Positions 20,526 to 30,650 of a stretch of 64,000 nt of DNA are shown here, piece by piece. The notes beneath the pieces were generated by a model, which saw only the letters and a list, made by a program, of their open reading frames with translations, did no database searches and was not told where the DNA came from. The DNA comes from Limosilactobacillus reuteri. GTDB lineage: Bacteria > Bacillota > Bacilli > Lactobacillales > Lactobacillaceae. Each line of letters begins with the position of its first letter. Position 1 is the stretch's first letter. Both the position numbers and the translations under genes were made by a program. Where the stretch lies: positions 1,302,001 through 1,366,000 of the forward strand of contig NZ_CP059275.1 in the NCBI RefSeq assembly GCF_013694365.1, given 5' to 3'.

Positions 20526-21650
20526 TTGAATAAATTTATTCCACAAGGCTCAACTATTGGCATTATTGGTGGTGGCCAATTGGGACAGATGATGGCATTG
20601 GATGCCAAACAGACGGGGATGAAGGTTATTATTTTAGATCCGACACCAAATTGTCCAGCGGGGCAGGTTGCTGATGAACAAATTGTTGCTCCTTATGCCG
20701 ATACTAAAGCGATTGAAAAGTTAGCTGATAAAGCGGATGTATTAACCTACGAATTTGAAAATGTTGATTTAAATGCTTTGGAAGATGTACAGGATCGCGT
20801 TTATCTTCCCCAGGGAACTAATTTGCTTTACACGACCAAAAATCGTTTACGGGAAAAGAATTTCTTACGTCAGGCAGGGGTAAAAACAGCACCTTTCATG
20901 GCAGTACATACTTCTGCTGAATTAAAAGATGCAGTAAAGAAAATCGGTTACCCAGCAGTTTTGAAAACTAGTGAAGGGGGATATGACGGACACGGTCAAG
21001 AAGTATTACGTAATAAGGATGACCTCGATAAGTGTGCGTCTATTTTAGCCACTGGCGACTGTATCTTAGAAGGCTGGGTTCCTTTTAACCGCGAATGTTC
21101 AGTAATGGTCGGACGTAATGAAGATGGAAAAATAACGGCTTTTCCTGTTTCAGAAAATATTCACCATGATGAAATTCTACATTTAAGCATTGTCCCAGCA
21201 AGAATCTCTTCTGAATTACAACAAAAGGCGCAAAAAATAGCGGTGCAGATTGCCCAAGCGATTAATTTGCGAGGGATTTTAGGGGTTGAAATGTTTGTAA
21301 CAGATGATGGAGAGATCTATATTAATGAGCTTGCTCCTCGTCCTCACAATTCTGGTCATTATTCAATTGAAGCTTGTAACTTCTCACAGTTCGCCATCCA
21401 TAATCGAGCAATTTGTAACTGGCCACTCCCGCAAGTAGAGTTATTAAAGCCGGTGGTAATGGTAAATGTTTTAGGTCAGCATGTTAATGGAGTCCGACAA
21501 CAGATTCAGAAAAAGGCAAATTGGCATTTTCATGATTATGGGAAAGCAGAAGTTCGTCATAACCGGAAAATGGGCCACGTTACAATCTTGACTGATGATA
21601 TTGAAGCTACTTTAGCAGAAATTGACAATACAGGTATCTGGGGTGCATAA
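20526..21650 (+). CDS. purK: N5-carboxyaminoimidazole ribonucleotide synthetase
   Basis: A 374-residue ATP-grasp enzyme converting AIR, bicarbonate and ATP to N5-CAIR. N-terminal IGIIGGGQLGQMMALDA (near 9-25), LKTSEGGYDGHGQ near 146-158, and EMFVTDDGEIYINELAPRPHNSG near 255-277 are diagnostic. It starts with TTG. The first eight bases (20526-20533) repeat the last eight bases of purE (22129-22136), so the native order was purE overlapping purK. Confidence 0.96.
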   Translation: MNKFIPQGSTIGIIGGGQLGQMMALDAKQTGMKVIILDPTPNCPAGQVADEQIVAPYADTKAIEKLADKADVLTYEFENVDLNALEDVQDRVYLPQGTNLLYTTKNRLREKNFLRQAGVKTAPFMAVHTSAELKDAVKKIGYPAVLKTSEGGYDGHGQEVLRNKDDLDKCASILATGDCILEGWVPFNRECSVMVGRNEDGKITAFPVSENIHHDEILHLSIVPARISSELQQKAQKIAVQIAQAINLRGILGVEMFVTDDGEIYINELAPRPHNSGHYSIEACNFSQFAIHNRAICNWPLPQVELLKPVVMVNVLGQHVNGVRQQIQKKANWHFHDYGKAEVRHNRKMGHVTILTDDIEATLAEIDNTGIWGA

Positions 21651-22136
21651 ATGAGTGATATTAGTGTAGTAATGGGCAGTAAATCAGACTGGCCAACTGT
21701 TAAAGAAACTTGTGATATTTTAGATGAATTTGGTGTTTCATATGAAAAGAACGTGATTTCTGCTCATCGGATGCCAAAAGAAATGTTCGCGTTTGCGCAA
21801 AATGCGGTTGATAATGGGGTCAAAGTAATAATTGCATGTGCCGGGGGAGCAGCCCATCTTCCCGGAATGATTGCGGCAAATACCCCCCTGCCAGTAATTG
21901 GGATCCCAGGACAGACAAAAGCTCTTGGTGGCATGGACTCGCTTTTATCAATTGTTCAAATGCCAGCGGGAATTCCGGTGGCAACCACTGCGATTGGAAA
22001 AGCAGGCGCTAAAAATGCAGCGTTATTAGCATTGCAAATTCTTGGGATCACAGATAAGCATATTCAACAACAAATCATCGAATATCGACAGGCGATGCAT
22101 GATCAAGCAAAAGAAAGTGGGCAGTATCTTGAATAA
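21651..22136 (+). CDS. purE: N5-carboxyaminoimidazole ribonucleotide mutase
   Basis: A 161-residue class I PurE. VVMGSKSDWPT (5-15), SAHRMPKE (near 41-48), CAGGAAHLPGM (near 68-78) form the substrate site. Together with PurK it makes CAIR. It is normally the first gene of the purine operon, where a guanine riboswitch or PurR sites would lie; none of that upstream sequence is present. Confidence 0.97.
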   Translation: MSDISVVMGSKSDWPTVKETCDILDEFGVSYEKNVISAHRMPKEMFAFAQNAVDNGVKVIIACAGGAAHLPGMIAANTPLPVIGIPGQTKALGGMDSLLSIVQMPAGIPVATTAIGKAGAKNAALLALQILGITDKHIQQQIIEYRQAMHDQAKESGQYLE

Positions 22137-22997
22137 ATGATTATTCAAGCACCTGCTTCCAGTGCTAATCTTGGTCCGGGATTTGACTCGATTGGGATTG
22201 CAGTCTCTTTGTATTTAAAATTAGAAGTCCTTGGTCCAAGCGATAACTGGCAAGTTGATCACCAGCTTGGGAAGCTCCCTCATGATGAGACGAATATGAT
22301 TGTAACAACGGCATTAAGTGTTGCACCGGATTTGCCGCCACAGCACCTGCGGGTAGTCAGTGAAATTCCGATAGCACATGGATTAGGAAGTAGTTCAAGC
22401 GCAATTGTTGCTGGAATCGAATTAGCAAATCAGCTTAAGAACCTGAACCTTAGCAAGGAAGAAAAAGTTGAGATTGCCAGCCAGATTGAAGGCCATCCTG
22501 ATAATGTCGCACCGACTATTCTAGGGGGATTAGTAGTGGGGACGCATATTAATGGGCATTTTTCTGCGATTGAAGCGCCCTTATTCCCCTATGCTTTTGC
22601 TGCATATATCCCGCCTTATAATCTAAAAACAGCTGATGCGCGAGCTGCCTTGCCATATCAACTGGAATATTCCCAAGCTGTTCATGCGAGCGCGGTTGCT
22701 AATACCTTTGTTGCTAGTTTGTTTGCTAAAAACTATGATGTAGCGTTTAAATTAATGGAGGCAGATCGCTTTCATGAACCATATCGCAAAGAGCTAGTTC
22801 CAGAATTAGATCAAATTCGTGAATTAGGAAAAAAACATGGAGCACTAGCAACATATTTAAGCGGCGCCGGACCAACAGTAATGACAGTTATCGATAATGA
22901 CGATTACGGATTATTTGAACAGGCAGTACATGCTGCGGGGCTAAAGGGAAAAGTAGTCCGTTTACACCCAGATGTTGAAGGAGTTAAACTAATATAA
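22137..22997 (+). CDS. thrB: homoserine kinase
   Basis: A 286-residue GHMP kinase, phosphorylating homoserine in threonine synthesis. N-terminal PASSANLGPGFDSIGIA (5-21), the ATP-binding PIAHGLGSSSSAIVAG (near 79-94), and C-terminal GALATYLSGAGPTVM (near 236-250) are the three GHMP motifs. It is followed by hom and thrC, giving the whole branch from aspartate semialdehyde to threonine. Confidence 0.95.
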   Translation: MIIQAPASSANLGPGFDSIGIAVSLYLKLEVLGPSDNWQVDHQLGKLPHDETNMIVTTALSVAPDLPPQHLRVVSEIPIAHGLGSSSSAIVAGIELANQLKNLNLSKEEKVEIASQIEGHPDNVAPTILGGLVVGTHINGHFSAIEAPLFPYAFAAYIPPYNLKTADARAALPYQLEYSQAVHASAVANTFVASLFAKNYDVAFKLMEADRFHEPYRKELVPELDQIRELGKKHGALATYLSGAGPTVMTVIDNDDYGLFEQAVHAAGLKGKVVRLHPDVEGVKLI

Positions 22998-24272
22998 ATG
23001 AAAAACATTAAACTGGGACTGCTCGGTCTGGGTACGGTCGGGTCAGGAGTCTTACAGATGGTTCAACAAAATGCGGATAAAATTCTCGATGTTACTGGGT
23101 GCAAGTTAACAGTTAAAACAGCTTTAGTTCGAAACCTTGGTAACTATAATAAGTATGCTGATGAAACTTCTTTAACAACTGATTTTGATGAAATCTTGAA
23201 TGATGATGAAATAAAAATTGTCGTTGAACTTATGGGTGGTATTCATCCGGCTAAAGAATATATTACAACCTTATTAAAAAATCATAAGAACGTGGTCACA
23301 GCGAACAAGGATTTGATTGCGTCTTATGGCCCAGAATTGATGACTGTCGCGCATGAAAATCACTGTGACTTAATGTTTGAAGCGAGTGTGGCTGGTGGGA
23401 TTCCTATTTTGCGGACGATTGCTAATAGCTTTACGGCAGATAAGGTTACTGAAGTAAAGGGAATTGTAAATGGAACAACGAATTACATCTTAACGCAAAT
23501 GAGCCAGCGGGGATGGTCATACCACCAAGCACTTGCCCAAGCACAACAGCTGGGATTTGCAGAGAGTGATCCAACCAATGACGTGACGGGTAAGGATGCG
23601 GCTTACAAGATGATTATATTAAGTCAATTTGCATTTGGAACTCAACTAGATATTAAGGACATTGCGGTAGAAGGGATTGACCGATTGAATGACGCTGATG
23701 TTCAACAAGCAGCGTCATTTGGATACGTAATTAAATTACTAGGGATTACCAAGCTGGTTAATAATGGAGTATTTGTCGAAGTTGGCCCAGTGTTAATCCC
23801 CCGTGATCATCCTTTAGCAACAATCAATAATGAATTTAATGCAGTAATGGTTACAGCCCAAGCGGTCGGTGATACGCTCTTCTATGGCCGCGGTGCAGGG
23901 GGCTTGCCAACTGCTAACAGTGTGTTAAGTGATATTACAACGGTAACGAAAAACATTATCCTGGGAACTAATGGAAATCTCTTTAATAATTACCAACAAC
24001 CTTATATTCCAGCAAAACTTGCTGATATAAAATATCCATATTATTTATCGTTAACCTTGCCGGATGTTCCTGGGCAAATGTTGAAGCTAACCCAGATGAT
24101 GACGGATATTAATGCTAGTTTTCGTGAAATAACCCAAACAAAAGATGGCAAAATTGCGCACATTGCAATCATTACTCACCGGATGAGCAAAGAACAATTA
24201 CAGACATTACTAACTAAAGTGGCTAATGATCAGTCAATTAACTTGTCGGCGGCTTATAAAGTGATGGGATAG
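22998..24272 (+). CDS. hom: homoserine dehydrogenase
   Basis: A 424-residue NAD(P)-dependent enzyme. Rossmann motif GLLGLGTVGSGV (near 7-18), VVTANKDLIASYG in the middle, FAESDPTNDVTGKDAAYK (near 192-209), and a C-terminal ACT domain (about 345-424) that usually binds threonine for feedback control. Length is typical of the Gram-positive ACT-containing form. Confidence 0.95.
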   Translation: MKNIKLGLLGLGTVGSGVLQMVQQNADKILDVTGCKLTVKTALVRNLGNYNKYADETSLTTDFDEILNDDEIKIVVELMGGIHPAKEYITTLLKNHKNVVTANKDLIASYGPELMTVAHENHCDLMFEASVAGGIPILRTIANSFTADKVTEVKGIVNGTTNYILTQMSQRGWSYHQALAQAQQLGFAESDPTNDVTGKDAAYKMIILSQFAFGTQLDIKDIAVEGIDRLNDADVQQAASFGYVIKLLGITKLVNNGVFVEVGPVLIPRDHPLATINNEFNAVMVTAQAVGDTLFYGRGAGGLPTANSVLSDITTVTKNIILGTNGNLFNNYQQPYIPAKLADIKYPYYLSLTLPDVPGQMLKLTQMMTDINASFREITQTKDGKIAHIAIITHRMSKEQLQTLLTKVANDQSINLSAAYKVMG

Positions 24273-25766
24273 ATGGACTACCGTAGCACTCAGGGAGACT
24301 TATCAACGATTTTAAAATCACCAACTGCTATCTTACAAGGACTTTCTCCAGACTGCGGTCTTTATGTACCGCTTCATTTTCCTCAACCAACTTATAACCT
24401 TGCAACCTTAATTTCGTTGCCGTACCAACAACTTGCTGCAACTATTCTTAACTGGTTTTTTGATGAATTTACGAGCGACCAACTACTGAAAAATGCAAAT
24501 ACCGCTTATGGTAGTCAGTGGGATAACCGTTTAATTGCCCCATTAACGCCCAAACACGCCAGCAATTATTATCTTGAGCTTTTTCACGGGCCGACACTGG
24601 CATTTAAGGATATCGCCTTACAAATGTTACCCCAATTAGTGTCACGTGCTGCACAAAACACCCAACTAGAAAAACAAATCGTTATCCTTACCGCAACTTC
24701 TGGTGATACTGGAACAGCCGCAATGCGAGGGTTTAGCAATCAAAAAGACACACAGGTAATCGTCTTCTACCCTGCTGGCGGGGTTAGTCCGGTTCAATTA
24801 CGCCAAATGCTGGGGCAGCCTGGATCAAACCTCCACGCAATCGCAATTAAGGGTAATTTTGATGATGCCCAAACAAGCGTTAAACATATTTTCAACGATC
24901 AAGCATTTAATGACCGCCTTGCGCAAAATAATAACTGCTTTTCCTCAGCTAATTCAATGAATATCGGGCGGCTTATCCCCCAAATTGTGTACTATTTTGC
25001 TGCATACGGACAGCTTGTTCATACAGGCGGGATCCAACTAGGGGAGAAAGTTAATTTCACCGTGCCGACTGGTAATTTTGGCGATATCCTCGCTGGTTAC
25101 TACGCTAAAAAATTAGGCTTACCAATTAACAAGCTCTTGTGTGCTTCTAATAAAAACAATGTATTGACCGACTTTTTCAAGAGCGGAAAATATGAGCGGC
25201 GACGCAACTTTTACCTAACTAACTCACCAGCAATGGATATTTTAGTATCAAGTAATCTTGAGCGGCTCCTCTTTGATCTTTATGATGAAAGCTGCGTAAC
25301 AGTTGCTAAATTAATGAAGCAATTAGCTACTGACGGTCACTACCAAGTAGATTCCACCGTATTAAATAAGCTTCAGGAGCAATTTGTGGCTGGTTTTGCG
25401 ACCCCAGATGAAGTTGAAGCCGAAATTAAACGAGTATATTTAAATGATGGATATGTTATTGACCCGCATACTGCAGTGGCATCACATGTAACACATCAAT
25501 ATCAGCAACAAAGCCATGACACAACTCCCACAGTTATCGTGTCAACTGCCAGTCCATATAAATTCCCTGAAACCGTCTACCACGCACTAACCAACCAAAA
25601 AGTTAATCAAATCGGGCTTCCTGCTCTTCAACAGTTACATGATCTTCTGGGAGATCAGCTTAGCGCTGGTGTCCAAGCGTTAGTAGACCAAACGCCGCGC
25701 CAAGAAAAAGTCATTAACCCAGCAGACATGGAAACATTGATAAGTAAAATTTTAAACTTAAAGTAA
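24273..25766 (+). CDS. thrC: threonine synthase
   Basis: A 497-residue fold type II PLP enzyme converting phosphohomoserine to threonine. PLP lysine in HGPTLAFKDIALQ (near 105-117), phosphate loop TATSGDTGTAAMRG (near 139-152) and VPTGNFGDILAGYYAKKLG near 266-284 are clear. Length near 500 places it in the longer bacterial/yeast-type class. The start MDYRSTQG.. matches the usual N terminus. Confidence 0.95.
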   Translation: MDYRSTQGDLSTILKSPTAILQGLSPDCGLYVPLHFPQPTYNLATLISLPYQQLAATILNWFFDEFTSDQLLKNANTAYGSQWDNRLIAPLTPKHASNYYLELFHGPTLAFKDIALQMLPQLVSRAAQNTQLEKQIVILTATSGDTGTAAMRGFSNQKDTQVIVFYPAGGVSPVQLRQMLGQPGSNLHAIAIKGNFDDAQTSVKHIFNDQAFNDRLAQNNNCFSSANSMNIGRLIPQIVYYFAAYGQLVHTGGIQLGEKVNFTVPTGNFGDILAGYYAKKLGLPINKLLCASNKNNVLTDFFKSGKYERRRNFYLTNSPAMDILVSSNLERLLFDLYDESCVTVAKLMKQLATDGHYQVDSTVLNKLQEQFVAGFATPDEVEAEIKRVYLNDGYVIDPHTAVASHVTHQYQQQSHDTTPTVIVSTASPYKFPETVYHALTNQKVNQIGLPALQQLHDLLGDQLSAGVQALVDQTPRQEKVINPADMETLISKILNLK

Positions 25767-26141
25767 TTGACACTAATTGCTGAAATTAAGTTTCAAGAAC
25801 AACACCAGCAATTGACGGTTATCCCACGTGAACGCAGCAAAAATATTTTAGCGTATTTGCACAAACACTATGCGGAAAAGGTAACAATTAATGATAGTGC
25901 AACTGCGGTCAATATTAGTCCCAAAGAATGTATTCGGTCATTTAAGAAAAACATTCACCAAACGCCAATTGAATACTTATTAAATTACCGGGTTGAGCAG
26001 GCAAAGAAAATATTGCGGCATTCGGAGCTTTCGATCACGGATATTGCTTTGCGGGCGGGATTTAGTACGAGTTATTTTAGTAAAATATTTAAGGAACGGG
26101 TAGGGATGACACTACGGGAATACCGGCAGCGTCAAGGGTAG
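25767..26141 (+). pseudogene. AraC-family regulator, C-terminal DNA-binding domain only
   Basis: The 124-residue frame starts at TTG and contains only the double helix-turn-helix of an AraC/XylS regulator. IEYLLNYRVEQAKKILRHS and the signature ITDIALRAGFSTSYFSKIFKERVGMTLREYR (positions about 89-119) are intact. A normal member is about 270-300 residues with an N-terminal cupin sensor, which is missing. It is most likely a 5'-truncated or frameshifted gene, or one whose first part was not carried into this sequence. A stand-alone MarA/SoxS-like regulator of this size is possible but less likely. Confidence 0.65.
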
Positions 26142-26462
26142 GTGTATTCCCGTAAGCTTAGCACCGCAGAAGCATTTGGCAATAAATATAGGCTTCGCGA
26201 CACGCTAATAATTGACAGTATTTTCGATACTAAGAAAGTGACTTATCTTAATAATCAGGGGAGTATTCAAGTTATCAATAACCACTACTTAGATAACACC
26301 ATGTTTGACGAGTTAAACGATTTTGCACAACTCTTTACTAACCCCGAATCGCCACAGCAGCAGGATAATTATCAACGATGGATTGAACTAGCTAAAATTG
26401 TTAATATGACTCTATACCGTCTCCGTAAATCTGCAAATATTATTTTTCCAAGCGACTACTAA
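26142..26462 (+). CDS. hypothetical protein
   Basis: A 106-residue, mostly polar protein starting at GTG, with no signal peptide, membrane segment or family motif that I recognise. It begins VYSRKLSTAEAFGNKYRL and has a helical, charged second half with a QQQDNYQRW stretch. It lies between the AraC remnant and budA. It may be a fragment of a larger gene. No function is proposed. Confidence 0.45.
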   Translation: MYSRKLSTAEAFGNKYRLRDTLIIDSIFDTKKVTYLNNQGSIQVINNHYLDNTMFDELNDFAQLFTNPESPQQQDNYQRWIELAKIVNMTLYRLRKSANIIFPSDY

Positions 26463-27179
26463 ATGACAACATTATATGAACACGGAACGTTAGCTGCGTT
26501 GATGGCAGGAAATTTTGATGGCACAATTACTGTCGGTAATTTGCTAAAACATGGTTCGATGGGAATCGGTACTTTTACTGGCTTAGACGGTGAGGTTGTT
26601 ATCCTGAATAACGAAGTGTACCAAGCGGTTTCAAGTGGTCAAGTTAACCGCATTACAGATATGGATGCTACAATGCCATTCGCCTCAGTCCATTTTCCTG
26701 CTGAGCAACAGGATATAACATTAAGAAATGTAAACTTTGCTAAACTTAATAATGATTTTGTTAAAGAACATAAGCTTGCTAATGTTTTTGCATTCTTACA
26801 ATTAAGCGATGAGTTTGAGCACGTTAAAATTCGAATTGCTCCGAAACAAGAAAAACCATACCCGACTTTACTCGATGTTGCGCAACACCAGCCTGAATTT
26901 ACGGCTGAAAATATTTCCGGAACCATTATCGGTTATTATGCCCCAGAAATTTTTGGCACAATTACGGCAGCGGGCTGGCATCTTCATTTTATTAGCGATG
27001 ATCGGCAATTTGCTGGTCACCTTCTGGCATTTGATGCTCCAGAATTAACAGGTAGCTTTGAAATTTTTGATAACCTGGAACAACATCTGCCGATTCATAA
27101 TCAAGAATTTCGGGAGAGTGAAGTTGATATGGCAACTTTACGTGATGGAATTGCTAAATCAGAAGGAAATGCAGACTAA
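26463..27179 (+). CDS. budA: alpha-acetolactate decarboxylase
   Basis: A 238-residue zinc enzyme converting alpha-acetolactate to acetoin. It begins TTLYEHGTLAALMAGNFDG. The zinc site is visible in GWHLHFISDDRQFAGHLL (near 175-192), with the HxH pair and a third His. Next to alsS it completes the pyruvate to acetoin branch used against pyruvate overflow and acid stress. The native order is usually alsS first. Confidence 0.95.
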   Translation: MTTLYEHGTLAALMAGNFDGTITVGNLLKHGSMGIGTFTGLDGEVVILNNEVYQAVSSGQVNRITDMDATMPFASVHFPAEQQDITLRNVNFAKLNNDFVKEHKLANVFAFLQLSDEFEHVKIRIAPKQEKPYPTLLDVAQHQPEFTAENISGTIIGYYAPEIFGTITAAGWHLHFISDDRQFAGHLLAFDAPELTGSFEIFDNLEQHLPIHNQEFRESEVDMATLRDGIAKSEGNAD

Positions 27180-28859
27180 ATGGAAGAGAAACTACATGGC
27201 GCAGATATTGTTATTGATAGTTTGAGAAAACACGGGGTTAATCTCGTCTTTGGTATTCCCGGAGCGAAGATTGATCGTTTGTTTGAAGGACTAGATGGTC
27301 AAGACAGTGAAGATGCACCTAAATTAATTGTTACCCGGCATGAGCAAAATGCGGCGTTTATGGCCCAAGCTTATGGTCGCTTAACCGGAAAAACAGGGGT
27401 CGCGATCACTACATCTGGCCCAGGAGTTGGTAATTTAGCAACTGGGATCATGACAGCCAACGCAGAAGGAGATCCAATGTTAGCGATTGGGGGACAAGTA
27501 CAACGGAAAGACCTTCACCGCGCAACCCACCAAAGCACGCCTTCAACTGAAATTATGGCACCGATTACGCAATATAGCGCTGAAATTCAAGACCCAAATA
27601 ATATTTCAGAAATTATGGCCAATGCATTTGAAGCGAGTCAGGATGCACGTAAGGGAGCAGCTTTCGTTAGTCTTCCACAAGACGTTGATGATGCTGAGGT
27701 AACTGAAAAGCCATTGCCAATTTATGAAACACCTAAGATGGGTCCTGCTGATCCAAATGACTTACAAAAACTAGTCGAACTAATTAAAAATAGTAAAATG
27801 CCGGTTATCTTAGTCGGTCAACGGGGCGCGGATGAAGAAATTACGACTGCTCTCCGCAAATTATTAGGTGATTATTCATTGCCTGTTGTTGAAACATATC
27901 AAGCGGCTGGAGTAGTGTCACGTGACTTAGAACAACAGTCATACTTTGGACGGATTGGCCTTTTCCGTAATCAAGTAGGAGATCAGCTTCTTCAACAAAG
28001 CGACCTTGTTATTGCTGTTGGTTATGATCCGATTGAATATGAACCACGGAACTGGAACAAGGAGGGGAATCTGCGAATTGTAAACCTTGATACCTTGCCA
28101 GCGCAAATTGATAACCACTATACGCCAATCATGCAACTAGTTGGTAATATTGCTATAAGCTTAACGGAGCTTGATAAGTTACTAAAAGGGTATGAATATC
28201 CTGTTGCAGCCACTGAGCAACTCGCTAAGTATAAGCAAGAACTTGACCAAGATAAAAAGATTCAAGTACCAACAAGCAATGATGCCAGCCATCCGTTAGC
28301 AGTTGTGCATGCAATTCAAGAAAATGTTACTGATGATATGCACGTTGCGCTCGATGTGGGTTCCCACTATATCTGGATGGCACGACATTTCCGCTGCTAC
28401 CAGCCACGACACTTGTTAATCAGTAACGGGATGCAAACACTAGGCGTTGGCTTGCCATGGGCGATGGTTGCAGCGATGCTTTATCCCGAATATAAATCAG
28501 TGGCAGTTTGCGGGGATGGAGGCTTCCTCTTCTCTGGGGCGGAATTAGCGACAGCCGTTCAACACCATCTTAATGTTGTAACGATTGTATGGAATGATGG
28601 CGGTCATTACGACATGGTTAAGTTCCAGGAAGAGATGAAGTATTCGCAAGCAGCTGGTGTTAAATTTGGAAATGTTGATATCGTTAAGTATGCTGAGAGT
28701 TTTGGTGCAACTGGACTGCGAGTAAATAAGCCGGCTGACCTTACTAAGGTACTCAGTCAAGCGTTTAATATTGACGGCCCAGTTGTGGTAGATGTGCCAG
28801 TTGATTACAGTAACAATAAAGAATTAGCTGCCAACTTGATTGATTCACAACTTGGCTAA
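27180..28859 (+). CDS. alsS: catabolic acetolactate synthase
   Basis: A 559-residue ThDP enzyme condensing two pyruvates to acetolactate. The catalytic Glu is in VTRHEQNAAFMAQAYG (near 50-65). The ThDP-binding GDGGFLFSGAELATAVQH (near 446-463) ends in a WNDGGH segment. Its partner is the adjacent decarboxylase and no ilvN regulatory subunit is present. This points to the FAD-independent catabolic AlsS type, not to branched-chain amino acid synthesis. Confidence 0.94.
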   Translation: MEEKLHGADIVIDSLRKHGVNLVFGIPGAKIDRLFEGLDGQDSEDAPKLIVTRHEQNAAFMAQAYGRLTGKTGVAITTSGPGVGNLATGIMTANAEGDPMLAIGGQVQRKDLHRATHQSTPSTEIMAPITQYSAEIQDPNNISEIMANAFEASQDARKGAAFVSLPQDVDDAEVTEKPLPIYETPKMGPADPNDLQKLVELIKNSKMPVILVGQRGADEEITTALRKLLGDYSLPVVETYQAAGVVSRDLEQQSYFGRIGLFRNQVGDQLLQQSDLVIAVGYDPIEYEPRNWNKEGNLRIVNLDTLPAQIDNHYTPIMQLVGNIAISLTELDKLLKGYEYPVAATEQLAKYKQELDQDKKIQVPTSNDASHPLAVVHAIQENVTDDMHVALDVGSHYIWMARHFRCYQPRHLLISNGMQTLGVGLPWAMVAAMLYPEYKSVAVCGDGGFLFSGAELATAVQHHLNVVTIVWNDGGHYDMVKFQEEMKYSQAAGVKFGNVDIVKYAESFGATGLRVNKPADLTKVLSQAFNIDGPVVVDVPVDYSNNKELAANLIDSQLG

Positions 28860-30521
28860 ATGACAGACATCGAGATTGCAGACCAAGCGACACTGGAACC
28901 AATTACAGAAATTGCCGAGAAACTCGGACTTTCAGAAGACGAAATCGAACAATATGGTAAGTATAAAGCCAAAATTGATTTAAATGTAAAGCCTTTACCT
29001 GATAAAAAACATAAACTAATTTTAGTTACGTCCATCAACCCTACTCCTGCTGGTGAAGGGAAGTCGACTGTCCTCATTGGCTTAGGGGATGCATTAAATC
29101 AGTTAAATTATCAGACAACGATTGCAATGCGTGAACCATCGATGGGGCCTGTTTTTGGAATCAAAGGTGGTGCAACTGGTGGTGGATATAGTCAGGTTGT
29201 TCCAATGGAAGATATTAACCTGAACTTTACCGGTGACTTGCATGCTCTTACAAGTGCTAATAATACTTTGGCCGCTTTAATTGATAACTATATTATGCGT
29301 GATAATGCAATGAACCTTGATCCGCGGCGAATTATCTGGAAACGGGTAGAAGACGTTAATGATCGTGCTCTCCGAAATGTAGTTACCGGTCTTGGCGGTC
29401 CAATGGCTGGTGTTCCACGTGAAACAGGCTTTGACATCACAGCTGCTTCCGAGCTGATGGCAATTTTATGTCTATCAACTAGTCTTCATGACTTGAAAGA
29501 ACGGATTAGTCGAATTGTAGTAGGATATACATACGATAAAGAACCGGTCACAGTTGGCCAGCTTAATTTTCAGGATGCAATTACAATTATCTTGAAAGAT
29601 GCATTAAAGCCTAACCTTGTCCAAACTTTAGACCATACGCCAACAATCGTACATGGGGGACCATTTGCCAACATTGCCCATGGGTGTAATAGCGTTTTGG
29701 CGACGCAAACTGCCCTTAACCTTTCTGACTATACTGTGACGGAAGCTGGCTTTGGGGCTGACCTTGGTGGGGAAAAATTCCTTGATATTAAACAACGTGT
29801 TCTTGGTAAGCATCCAGATGCAATTGTCATCGTAGCGACTGTTCGAGCGCTAGAATACAATGGCGGTGCCAAACTTGCAGACTTAAATGATGAAAATCTT
29901 GATGCGCTGAAAAAAGGAATGGCAAACCTTAATCGTCACATTAAGAATATGCAATTATATGGGTTACCAATCGTAGTTGCAATCAACCATTTTGTCAGTG
30001 ATACCGATAAAGAAATTCAAATGATTAAGGATGACTGTGCTAAGCAAAATGTTGAAGCAATTTTGACTGATGCTTGGGCTAAGGGCGGTAAAGGTACCCA
30101 TGATTTGGCTAATAAAGTAGTCGAACTTGCTGATAGTCCAAGTGAATTTACTCATATCTATGACGTTCAAGTTGATGACCTTCAAACTAAGTTAGAGAAG
30201 ATTGCTAAGCAGATTTATGGTGCTAAAGAAGTATCATTTAGCCGTAAAGCACAAAATCAATTGAAGCGATTTGCTAAGTATGGATGGAATGACTTGCCAG
30301 TATGTATTGCTAAGACCCAGTACTCATTTACAGATGACCAAAAACAACTCGGTGCCCCAACTGACTTTACTTTCCATATTCGGGAATTGGTACCAAAGAT
30401 CGGTGCCGGCTTTGTCGTGGCATTAGCTGGTAATATGATGACAATGCCAGGCCTCCCTAAAGAACCAGCGGCTGTAAACATGACGATTGACGATAATGGT
30501 AAAATTACCGGATTATTCTAA
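28860..30521 (+). CDS. fhs: formate-tetrahydrofolate ligase
   Basis: A 553-residue ATP-dependent enzyme making 10-formyl-THF from formate and THF. P-loop [12 protein letters not shown] (near 60-71), [24 protein letters not shown] (about 91-114) and [12 protein letters not shown] near the C terminus are diagnostic. Its product feeds PurN and PurH. Length (about 555) is normal. It is followed by a stretch holding a terminator hairpin. Confidence 0.96.
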   Translation: MTDIEIADQATLEPITEIAEKLGLSEDEIEQYGKYKAKIDLNVKPLPDKKHKLILVTSINPTPAGEGKSTVLIGLGDALNQLNYQTTIAMREPSMGPVFGIKGGATGGGYSQVVPMEDINLNFTGDLHALTSANNTLAALIDNYIMRDNAMNLDPRRIIWKRVEDVNDRALRNVVTGLGGPMAGVPRETGFDITAASELMAILCLSTSLHDLKERISRIVVGYTYDKEPVTVGQLNFQDAITIILKDALKPNLVQTLDHTPTIVHGGPFANIAHGCNSVLATQTALNLSDYTVTEAGFGADLGGEKFLDIKQRVLGKHPDAIVIVATVRALEYNGGAKLADLNDENLDALKKGMANLNRHIKNMQLYGLPIVVAINHFVSDTDKEIQMIKDDCAKQNVEAILTDAWAKGGKGTHDLANKVVELADSPSEFTHIYDVQVDDLQTKLEKIAKQIYGAKEVSFSRKAQNQLKRFAKYGWNDLPVCIAKTQYSFTDDQKQLGAPTDFTFHIRELVPKIGAGFVVALAGNMMTMPGLPKEPAAVNMTIDDNGKITGLF

Positions 30522-30650
30522 ATGGAAACAGTTAAGGCTGGGAGAAAAAGTTTTCTCCCATTTTTTGTTATCCGAACAATTTATGTTAATTTATTGGATA
30601 AAGTTAATGAAAATCGAACTTATTTTGCAAAATTGCTGAAAAAGTCTTGA
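30522..30650 (+). other. non-coding stretch readable as a 42-codon frame; holds the fhs-side terminator
   Basis: An ATG-to-TGA frame of 43 codons fills the space between fhs and the next permease gene. It includes a perfect terminator hairpin (30539-30567) near its 5' end and shows no protein-like features. It is best read as ordinary intergenic DNA that survived because a short open frame runs through it. The rest (30568-30650) is AT-rich with no clear promoter. Confidence 0.7.
30539..30567 (+). terminator. Rho-independent terminator
   Basis: TGGGAGAAAA and TTTTCTCCCA form a perfect 10-bp stem (30539-30548 with 30551-30560) followed by TTTTTT (30561-30566). The A tract on the left arm lets it work in either direction. 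Placed 18 bp after the fhs stop, it most likely ends fhs transcription. Confidence 0.88.

Noticed and set aside
9486..22136. A novel inverted purine operon architecture
   Set aside because: The duplicated overlaps and misplaced ribosome binding sites show that the order results from joining re-oriented genes, not from evolution.
30522..30650. A 42-residue protein after fhs
   Set aside because: It contains a perfect Rho-independent terminator and no protein-like features.
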